Positions 56,210-64,000 of a stretch of DNA of 64,000 bases are shown here, piece by piece (position 1 is the stretch's first letter; every line of letters starts with the position of its first letter). The notes under the pieces were generated by a model. It searched no databases and was not told where the DNA came from. It saw only the letters and a program-made list of their open reading frames with translations. The stretch is taken from assembly GCA_973895155.1 (NCBI GenBank), contig OZ316891.1, forward strand, positions 22,072,001-22,136,000, read 5' to 3'. The stretch is from Marsupella aquatica. Lineage: Eukaryota; Marchantiophyta. Position numbers and translations under genes: made by a program.

Positions 56210-56896
56210 ATAGTCTTTTTTTAGTGGTGAGTCACTTGCTGGCCTTTGGGGTGGTTTTGGACTTTGTGATGAGTTGGAGCCAAGCAAGGAGTACTTAAGT
56301 TGGTGTGAATTACTTTGTGTGGGTCCAAGTATAGAGAATCAAGTAGTAGCACTAAGAGACCTTAGGGGAACTAAGGTAGATGTTCTAGGGGTACTAGAAC
56401 TCAAGTGTGTGCCTTGAGGCTTGAAAGGACCATAGTGTTAAGTAGTAGGAGTTGAAGAAGCTAAAGTATAGCAAGTAGGTAGTGACAACCTACCCATGTA
56501 CTTCCTTTGAAATTCTTATGAAATTTCAGCGCGTTTTTGGGAAAGAAATTGTTGATGTGCACTCATCTGAAATTTTGAGGCCCTTGTGGTCTAGCATGTT
56601 GCTCATATATGATCTTTGTGAGTCCAGAAGTCTTCTCTTTGGGTAGGGGAGACCTAGATTAGTTGTCTTGCCGGGTAGGGTCACATTTCCAATGGTGGAA
56701 ACCAAAGAATACCCATTTCTGGTGACGAAAACCAAATACATCTGCATAGTCTCAAGGAGAAGCAAAGGCTTAATGGAAATAGAGGTAGTTTTTTCTTATG
56801 GAGCGTCCCTCTCGTAGTTCATGGTGATAAAGAGCTATCAAGTGCAAGCTTTTAGTACAATAAGGCTTATTAGCTCAGAAGCAAGGGTCTGACACA

Positions 56897-57700
56897 TATG
56901 CCAGTAGATCAAACAATTCAGCAGAGGCTAAGTATAGCTCGTATGAGGGAGAGTGTTTGGCAGTTGTGTGGGCTGTGGCACATTTCCGTTGCTATTTGTT
57001 TGGTAATCCGTTCACCTTGATCACTGATCACCAGCCCCTCAAGTGGTTAAGGGAGTCTAACAAGCTTACAGGAAAGCTTGCACGATGGGCATTGTTGTTA
57101 CAAGAGTATGATTTCCTCGGGGGTTTCACTTCCACAAAAATGGCATATCACGTGCAACAAAGGATAGGGTCATTTTATTGGTTCTAAGGGAAGACTTAAG
57201 AATTTTTTGTAGAAGAACAATAGGGTCTTTTAAATTTAATTTTGAGACTTATAAGAACATTAGGGTCTTTTTAATTCAATTTTTAGAATATTCCAAGAAT
57301 ATTCCAACTTTATAGGGGTTAAAAAATAAAAATAAATTCTTACATTTTAGGGGGTCCGAGGCCTAAAAACGTCGCAGGCGATGGGGAGGTCCCCATATAG
57401 TGAGACCCCCGAGATGATTTCCAGGTTGTACATAGGCCTGGTAAAGTGAACTTGGATGCGGATGGGTTGAGCCGTAATCCATGTACCAGTCAAGAGGATG
57501 AGACTGGAGCTCGATGGCATGATGAGTTGGATAAGGAGAGTGTGCCAGGATGGCATGCATCTGCCTTTCTTTGTTGGGTTCCAACATATAGTGGATCTAT
57601 GGACTCTACTTCATTGGATGGGGTAGACGTTGAGTCTTCAGATATGGATGTTGATGAGGTAGTTTTTGGGCAGCAAGATATTCAGATCCATTGTTGGCAA
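56897..57700 (+). pseudogene. RNase H of element 2, second and third parts
   Basis: YASRSNNSAEAKYSSYEGEC, FTLITDHQPLKWLRESNKLT and WALLLQEYDF run up to 57,115. A MITE interrupts, and the frame resumes exactly at QVVHRPGKVNLDADGLSRNP (57,422 on). The following spacer (SGSMDSTSLDGVDVESSDMD) leads to the integrase. Confidence 0.9.
57116..57413. mobile_element. MITE (298 bp) in RNase H, 8-bp target duplication
   Basis: ATGATTTC is present at 57,108-57,115 and 57,414-57,421. The element's ends, CTCGGGGGTTTCACT and AGTGAGACCCCCGAG, are inverted repeats with one mismatch. Removing the element and one duplication restores the continuous RNase H frame (EYDF then QVVHRPG). The interior is AT-rich, with repeated AGGGTCTTTTA.ATTCAATTTT phrases. 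Confidence 0.95.
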
Positions 57701-57829
57701 TTGTGATGCTAAAGAGCAAGATAGGGTTCTACAATGAGCCAAGAGGTTTTGATGGGAAGGAAACCATCTTTTGAGGATACTACGTGATGGCAAGGTGTTG
57801 GTTGTACCAAAACCGTCACAACGAGTACG

Positions 57830-58890
57830 TTTGGTGTGACATGCGCACAAGGAGTTGGGTCACTTTGGTGTGAAATGCACATATAGCTTGTTGTAGACAC
57901 AGTATTGGTGGTGTGGTATGCGCACTGATGTCCAACAATTGATTGCTAAGTGTGTGGTATGTGATCGAGTGCGAGCATCGTTCAATGCTCCCACTCCCCA
58001 ATTGCATCTGTTATCCATAATGGGTTTGGGATATTGATGGAGTTTGGACTTTGCTGGTCCATTACCTCTTACCCAACGTCACAATCGATATGTTTTGGTT
58101 ATGGTGGAGCACTTTTCCAAGTGGATTGAACTAGTGGCATTGCCAGATAAAGCTAGTGGAGGAGTGGCTATCACATTTTTGGATCAAGTACTCAGTCATT
58201 TTGGAGCACCAGCTGAGGTGTTGACTAATCAGGGCATGGAATTCCGTGGAGAGTTTGAGGGTTTGTGTGAGCAAGCTCTTATTGATCATCGTACTATTTC
58301 TTGTGATCATCCTGAGGCAGATGGATTGGCAGAGAGAGTTGTACAAACCGTGAAGAGAGGAATCTTGCGTAAGTATGGCTTGCAGGTTGGTCATTTGGGA
58401 GATTGAGATCTCCAGCTACCTTGGTTAGCTATGGGCTACCGTTTCAGTCGACAAGCATCACTTGCATCCTTCTCACCTTATTTCATGCTCTATGGTATAG
58501 AGAGCCAGATTTGCCAACGACTATTCGTTGTGATGTGGCAATTGTTGTGGATTTGGATGATCCCGATGTTTGGGTCAAGATGTGTTCCAAAAGGGCACGA
58601 GTTTTTGAGAGAGTCATGCCCATGGCCTTTGACAACCTTGCCATTGCCCAACATTGTGATACTTTGAGGTATGCCACTATTTACAGAGGAGGTTATCGTG
58701 CGAGGATTTGACAGTTTCATCCTGGTGATTTGTTTATTTGCAGCAAACAACACCCACAACACTTGATGTGACCGCAGGTCGGACAATCTTACGTGTGCGT
58801 GAAGTGTTGTCTTCTGGTGTCCTAATGTTGGAAGGACGTGATGGTATGGTTTGGAAGGATCATGTACGTAATTGTGCACCATGTCATCTT
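57830..58890 (+). pseudogene. Integrase of element 2
   Basis: The zinc-binding part (HKELGHFGVKCTYSLL, then AKCVVCDRV) is followed by a TGA near 58,036 and the core from 58,044. Catalytic residues: Asp in LDFAGPLPL is kept, the second Asp is Asn (VLTNQGMEFRGEF), and Glu in ADGLAERVVQT is kept. The C-terminal part includes VFERVMPMAFDNLAIAQHCD and TAGRTILRVREVLSSGVLML. The Asp-to-Asn change alone would abolish strand transfer in this family. Frame changes at 58,405 and about 58,710. Confidence 0.9.
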
Positions 58891-59088
58891 TCAAACATTG
58901 ATGGTACAGTAGATCCAAGCTTGGCTCAAGTTCATGCCGGCTTGAAGTGTATGTTGTGTGGATCTGCTCAAGGAGCAGCCACTATGTTGATTTGTGATAA
59001 GTGTTCTAGAGGATGGCACATGTCGTGTTTGACACCACCATTGGAGGTGATTCCTAGTGGATCATGGTTGTATCCTCAATGTCGGTGA
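58738..59088 (+). CDS. Integrase tail and PHD finger of element 2
   Basis: After TILRVREVLSSGVLMLEGRD and NCAPCHLSNIDGTVDPSLAQ comes a C4HC3 finger at about 58,945-59,082: CMLC, LICDKC, GWHMSC and WLYPQC, where the seventh ligand Cys is Tyr (TAT for TGT). This is the same position and spacing as in element 1, so the finger is ancestral to the lineage. The damaged ligand would weaken the second zinc site. Confidence 0.87.
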   Translation: MQQTTPTTLDVTAGRTILRVREVLSSGVLMLEGRDGMVWKDHVRNCAPCHLSNIDGTVDPSLAQVHAGLKCMLCGSAQGAATMLICDKCSRGWHMSCLTPPLEVIPSGSWLYPQCR

Positions 59089-60502
59089 AGCCGACTAGTT
59101 ACCATTTGTGTTCTCATGGAAAGTATAGATTGCAGGAAGGTGATCGATGGGGCTCACTTGCACCCGGCCTCCTGATCTTCACACTTAAAAAGGTGTATAT
59201 CAACCTTGTAGAACTTATGGCTAGCTAGAGTTAGGGGACCTCACTCCTAGCTAGGGGGCCGATTGTGGGTTTTGGACATGTGTGGATAGGAGTTCCACTT
59301 ACACTCCATTCTCTTATGTTTGTGATGTTGATTGTGACTATGCTTAGATATGTGTGACAAGCGATGTATATTGTGTAGCGATGTTTATGCGCACGACAGC
59401 TTGTCACCTGCTTATCAAACGATTTACACGACAAGTACGTATTTACTCCTACTAAAATTGTTTGTTATCGTATGACGGGAACGTGGAGAGACGCTATTAG
59501 GATTCTATTGCATGTAGGATGAGTATGTTTATTTCCGCTCCCGGAAATGTAATTTTTGATCAAGTCTACCGACTAGTTGCTCTGCTTTTGATTAAGTCCC
59601 ATGGACTAGGCCACACACACACTCCTACTGGCCGTTGGTGGAGTGCTGTCACCACCCCTCCTACTCATAGGGTCGACCAAACCGTGCAAGGATTCCTTAG
59701 ACACTTCTTGGGGAAAGAACACAATCTTGAACCAGGAAAGATAATGCCACACCAAAACTTGAGGAATCAAACCAAATCCATATCTTTTGGCAAAACGTCG
59801 TAACACATTGCAAGGACAACCCGGCCTCCTACCGTCTGCCCAACTACTGCCTCACTGGGCAAGTGCTACACCTCTACCTCACTACTCTGGCTTGATTCCC
59901 CTTTTCTCGCTATGAGCTAACTTCCGGAAACAAACACTAGACTGAGTCCCCCCCAACTACTTCGGGGCTCTCCCCTAAATACCAAAAAAACACACCAAAG
60001 CACCCCTCATGGGGCCACAACGATGGCGGCTTACCCTAGCGGCGCCGCTAAACCCTTCACTAAGAAACCCCTAAACTAAAATCATGTGGCACACACATGC
60101 TTCTAAAACCCTAACCCTAAACTAACAATGGGGCCGGCGGTGCCTTCGACGACGCCCCAACATTACTCCGTGAACCGTGAAATTGCAAAGAACCCAACAA
60201 TGGCCGAAACCAGGTGACCTTCCACTTGAACTTCTGAGTTCACCCCTGGATAGCCCCACTCTTCCTGATCATGAATCACTCAACCGCTCTTGAAACGGAC
60301 ATCGGACGACCAAGTTATGGCCGTTTCAGTATCCCGTAAACCCAACTTTGTCGGGCCCTAACTTGCTCATCCTGGCTCCGTTTGAGGAGCGCTGCCTCTT
60401 GTTGGGATCAGCTCCACGAGCTCTTTCCAACAAGCCCATGAGTGACCCCTCACAAAAAGTGGGAAAGTCAAGGGGCCGTACAACCACGTCCGTACGACCA
60501 CT
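59089..60502. other. 3' end of element 2 and non-coding part of the next insertion
   Basis: A PPT-like purine run lies at about 59,250-59,263. From about 59.8 kb the sequence is C-rich (TGAGTCCCCCCC, CTCATGGGGCC) and could be the 3' part of the minus-strand element whose protein lies at 60.5-62.3 kb. No LTR pair could be matched. Confidence 0.4.
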
Positions 60503-62335
60503 CTAATTCTCCTCCTCTTCACTCACGGTGCCCTGGTTTGAGCCCCGTGAGTGGGCCTCCTCATCACTCTCCACTGGAGTGAGTGCCACTTCACCCCTCC
60601 TTTTCTTCACCGGGGTACTCCTAGTGCTAGTGCTCCCCTGCTTCCTCAAATTGGCCAAGGCTTGCCACGCTTTGATGTACCCCTCACCAATGGTGTCCTT
60701 CCATAAGGCCGCCTCTTCACCGGACCGCAAAGTCTCCAACGGTAAAACCTGCCCGGTGGCCATGGGAGTCCTAGGGGTGACAGATCGGGGTGGCATCCCC
60801 GTGTTGACCTGAGCCTCCCGTAACGATTTACGTACCTCCCTAAGCTTCTTCTCTAAGTTCTTGCTCTTCTCTTGACTCTTCTTGGCTGTATCCAACAGGG
60901 GTCCATACTTCCCATTGACTTCCTTCACCACCATCTCAATGGCCCTGGAGATCAAATCTGGGGAAAGTGTGGAACTAGGTGTGCAGGGGCTCTTCCGTTT
61001 CCCCAGACTCAAGGCCTCACTCCTCTTAGCCCTTGTCTCAAAGATCACCATTTGACTCCGTAGTGCTCCCACCTGGGCTCTTAACTCCACCACCTCTCCA
61101 GAATTCTGCTTCTCTTTGGCCAATGCTTGTTTCAATACTCCAACCTCTTCCGCTTCCTTGGCCTTGGTGGACAAGGCTCCCTTCAAGTTGGAGATCTCTA
61201 CGTGAGCTGCTTGGAGAAGCTTAACCTTCTCATGAATGGCCTCCTCCCTCGCCTCCTCCTTGGCCTTGATCACCTCCTTCATAGATAGGGCACTCTGCTC
61301 CAAAGTCTCTACTCTGGCGGTGGCCTGCTTGAGAGAATCTCTCAATGCGTGGACTAGCTTGAGTCCCTCATGGACTCCCTGCCGGAAATCCCGTAACTCC
61401 GCCAGGTAGACATCAGGAATGTCGTAGACCAGGGGCTCCTCCGGATCTCCCACAAGTGATTCAAGCCACTCCAATGTGGAGTCCTCATCCTGGTTTTCTT
61501 CCCCTCTATTATCATCCCCAACCGCCGATGATGATCCCTCTGTTAGTTTCCCCAAGATGGTAGTGGCAATACTCCTGATTTCCGTGGTAAGGGATGATCC
61601 AGAGTCTTCCTATCCTGGGAAAATAATCCACCCTTCTGCTCTGGCCAGCAAAAATGACCCCATCAAATGTACAACCCCACCTGGTTTCACACTCCCGGGA
61701 TTGGCGTCCAATAGCTTCTTCAACCCGTAGTACCACCATCCGTACACATGGGCTGGATAGTTCTTGATGTCCATAGCTACCACGAAATGCTCTCCATTCA
61801 CCACCCCGGATTGCACGTTACCAAGGATCCATTGATGAACCTTGGCCATAAATCCCTTGTGCTCAGCATCTCTGACGGCGGAAAGAGGAATGGAAGTAGT
61901 GGAGGTGGGATTAATCACCCAACCGGCCACCATTGTCAACGTGAGCTCTCCCCTTATGTTCTGAGGTGTGAATGAGAATTGCTGGTTCTCCAGAAACAAA
62001 AGCTTAGCTAACTCCACATGGGGCACTACCCGTTGGAGACATTCAAAGTAGATTCCTTCCTTGCGTAACTCCATCCCGGCCTCAATGTTCCAATTCTTCC
62101 CCGAAGGGATTGTAATCTCCACCTTCATGAACTCCGTGAGCCCGGTGGCCAGAAAAATATTCCTACAATCCTCCATCACCTTGGCGGAGGTTTTGGGATA
62201 AATTTGACGGAAAACCTTCCTACTCACTGGTGCAGAACTTGCCGCCAGTCCAGTACTCATTGTAGCTTCTCTCTCTTCTCTCTCTCTTGCAATCCCCTGG
62301 GGAATCACTCGTCGGATTCTTAGAACCACGTGCAA
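60503..62335 (-). pseudogene. Transposon-type protein with a long coiled coil; one frame, single in-frame stop
   Basis: Two open frames, 62,335-61,610 and 61,555-60,503, share the same phase and are separated by one TAG at 61,610-61,612 and 17 further open codons. They are therefore one coding region of about 610 codons. The N-terminal globular part includes KVFRQIYPKTSAKVMEDCRN, VEITIPSGKNWNIEAGMELR and VYGWWYYGLKKLLDANPGSV. Residues from about 300 to 500 form a coiled coil (HALRDSLKQATARVETLEQS and KNLEKKLREVRKSLREAQ). The tail is basic, then acidic (STPVKKRRGEVALTPVESDE). The layout resembles the broken protein at 45.6-47.5 kb without obvious residue identity. Function unknown. It is probably the sole product of a non-autonomous retroelement. 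Confidence 0.55.
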
Positions 62336-63913
62336 ACAAATGAAGGCTATTTAAAATCCTACCCAATTAATAATTATAATCACAAATTTGTAATGAAGGG
62401 GATTAATTAACTCCTTATCTCAAATTATTTTTATTTCTATGCAAGGGTATTACCACATAGTGTATGCCACGCGTCACCAGCTGATTGGTCCACGTGTCAC
62501 TTGCTTAGTGTAGGTCATTTATTAGTAGTTTAATTTTTTACAATGGTATTAGTTGTTAAAGTAGGAACTATACATGTGCACTTGATCATATCTTAGTAGT
62601 GCATACACGATACTTTATAAAGACACAAGGGGTTTTACAATGAGTTTCCAATGTACTTATAAATGACTCAAGGGTATTTTTAATATATTGAAAATTATTT
62701 ATTACATTTTTCAAGGGCCTTTTAAATTTTCCATATGACAATTAATAAGGGGTATATAACATGTAAGTGTTCACAGGGGTATTTGGAGTTTTAGCCTAAG
62801 TGATTCCCCAGGGTTGCAATCAATGTCTCAACGTAGTCACGGTAAGCAACCTTGTATCTCCAAATGCGTGCCGCACTAAACTCCGGTTGATCCAACATCC
62901 ATGCATCCAAAAATCAAATCCTCAATTACCAATTCCCGTCACCCGTAGCAATGTCAATTCCCTGGCCCGAAACGGCCCCCGTATCCCGATCAATCAATTA
63001 CCCTCAATTCCCCGAGAAGCCACTCCGTGCTGCTGCCGCTAATGCCTGGAAGAATCATGCCAACAAGCCCCAACAATTGACCATGAGAAAGAGCTTCCAG
63101 AATAATTGCAAAATGTGGAGAGAGCTTTTGGCAAGAGTTGAGAGAGAGCCCGAGTTTTTGCTTTCGGCAATGAGTGGGCCTTGCAAAAGGGAGGGAGTGA
63201 GAAAATAGGAAAAAAAAGGAAACCCCGTGGCTCCCTCACGCCATGCGCCCTGGCTGCCCTAGTACCCTGGCTCGTGGGAGGGTTTAATACCCCCCCCTCC
63301 ACTCACGGGAGAGTCGAGGGGAGAGTTAAGACTCCCCCTCCCGACTCCTTCCTCCTTTTTTTTCTTTGGCTGCGGCCTGGTTGCTCTGGCTCCAGCTTGC
63401 CTCGGCTCGCCCCGGCTGCCCTGGCTTGCGGCGCTCCTCCTTTCTCGCGGCGCTCCTCTTTTGCTTGCGGCGCTCCTCCTCGCAACTGCGCCTTGCCTCC
63501 TACTTTCTTCGTGGCTGGTGGGCTTGCGGCCCTATGCAGGGCTCGCGGCCCTCTCCTCCGTTCATTCGCGGGGCGCTCCTCTTTTCTCGGGGCACTCCTC
63601 CTTTCCTCGGGGCGCTCCTTCTTTCCATGCACCCCGGCTGCCCTTATGGAGATGCTAGGTGGCATCCACAGGGGATGCCCTTTACAATGGTTCAAGCGAA
63701 ATGGCTAGGCCACCATTGCCCCCCTAGGTTGTTGTGACCGTTTAGAACAATTTTGAGAAGGAAATAAAGTAAAGTCCTCCTAGCAGCACCAACTTGAAAG
63801 GACGGAATTAACTCAAAAATAAAAAAATGGCTTATTTACAATGGTTATTTACATGGCACAACCCAGTAGACAATTATTGAGAATTTTCGGTGACGGGGAC
63901 CCTGTCACACAGC
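62336..63913. other. Flank of the coiled-coil element and GC-rich repeat DNA
   Basis: GTGATTCCCCAGGG occurs in opposite orientation at about 62,296-62,312 and 62,800-62,815. 62.3-62.8 kb is AT-rich. 63.2-63.7 kb is GC-rich with repeated GGCGCTCCTC and GGCCCTATGCAGGGCTC phrases, similar in style to the leader of element 1 (33.3-33.6 kb). Frames there on both strands are low-complexity. Confidence 0.45.
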
Positions 63914-64000
63914 TGTCACACCATTATGAGTGGTAGTATAGGATATCAGACTATGTAGGTTTGAGGCTTTCATATGTGTGTTATCTAAGTGTTTTAGGGT
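63914..64000 (+). repeat. Start of an LTR-like repeat, cut by the window end (copy of 41,627-41,713)
   Basis: TGTCACACCATTATGAGTGG and the 67 bases after it match 41,627 onward with about two differences. Both begin TG, as LTRs do. The pair may be the two LTRs of element 2, in which case everything between is nested, or two separate elements. Confidence 0.7.

Larger units (their letters stand above)
52185..56894. mobile_element. 4.7-kb insertion into RNase H of element 2
   Basis: RNase H breaks off after GNEFVVA and resumes 4.7 kb later at YASRSNNSAEAKYSSYEGEC. CATA stands on both sides (52,181-52,184 and 56,895-56,898) as a possible target duplication. The insert has TG near its left end (52,188) and CA at its right end (56,893-56,894), as an LTR element or solo LTR would, but I find no coding domain and no second LTR. 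It contains the MITE at 52,205 and the inverted-repeat element at 55,378. Confidence 0.65.
41627..59300 (+). mobile_element. Element 2: Ty3/gypsy retrotransposon with DNA methyltransferase and PHD finger, split by nested insertions
   Basis: Plus-strand pieces, in order: Gag (43,147-44,660 and 48,502-48,690), protease (48,690-49,495), C5-MTase (49,610-50,640), RT (51,090-52,180), RNase H (56,897-57,115 and 57,422-57,700), integrase (57,830-58,890) and PHD (58,945-59,085). It is interrupted by a minus-strand element (44,667-48,501), a 4.7-kb insertion (about 52,185-56,894) and a MITE (57,116-57,413). The 5' border is taken as TGTCACACC at 41,627, which recurs at 63,914. A PPT-like TAGCTAGGGGGCCGA at about 59,250 with TGTGGG after it is an alternative 3' border. 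Confidence 0.85.

Noticed and set aside
63181-63737. Overlapping open frames of 60-175 codons on both strands
   Set aside because: GC-rich repeat DNA that lacks stops in several frames. Arg/Ala/Leu low complexity and no motif.

Overview
This window is nuclear DNA of a land plant. It contains GT-AG introns, a plant-type uracil phosphoribosyltransferase gene, an F-box/kelch gene, pieces of PRP6-like and nardilysin-like genes, a Helitron remnant, a tRNA-derived SINE, several MITEs and two Ty3/gypsy retrotransposons. I cannot name the species. A seed-free plant (bryophyte, lycophyte or fern) is a guess, not a result.

Layout. 1-1.7 kb: decayed Helitron Rep region (minus). 1.8-2.95 kb: decayed, internally duplicated gag-protease scrap of another LTR retrotransposon (minus). 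3.3-5.1 kb: a segment present three times in tandem. 6.8-7.3 kb: possible coiled-coil gene fragment. 8.2-9.1 and 30.9-31.6 kb: two direct copies of a non-coding repeat, the first followed by a SINE with a 14-bp target duplication. 9.1-11.3 and 26.2-28.3 kb: arms of a large inverted repeat, each with the same two short unrecognised reading frames. The arms enclose the genic island: uracil phosphoribosyltransferase (14.6-17.5 kb, exons seen one by one, one exon duplicated and one degenerate), a nardilysin-like M16 peptidase pseudogene (19.8-21.0), a truncated PRP6/STA1-like HAT-repeat fragment (21.0-22.1), a 490-bp tandem duplication, and an intact F-box/kelch gene (23.9-25.3).

From 31.7 kb onward the window is almost entirely nested transposable elements. 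Element 1 (32.4-41.5 kb) and element 2 (about 41.6-59.1 kb, split by at least three insertions) are related Ty3/gypsy elements with an unusual domain order: Gag - aspartic protease - cytosine-5 DNA methyltransferase - reverse transcriptase - RNase H - integrase - PHD finger. Element 2 keeps the methyltransferase core (motif I, the PCQ catalytic loop, the ENV motif, a motif VIII-like block and the C-terminal RERxMGF block). Element 1 keeps only the first and last of these, joined by an internal deletion. Both end in a PHD finger where chromoviruses have a chromodomain. Both copies are dead through stops, frameshifts and catalytic substitutions. Most visible stops sit where CAG, CAA or CGA is expected, as in decay of methylated DNA.

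Two further minus-strand insertions (44.7-48.5 and roughly 59.3-62.8 kb) carry proteins with a globular N-terminal part and a long coiled coil. The last 87 bp repeat the sequence at 41,627, and this may be the second LTR of element 2.

The most interesting signal is the retrotransposon lineage encoding both a DNA methyltransferase (a potential writer of 5-methylcytosine) and a PHD finger (a potential chromatin reader).
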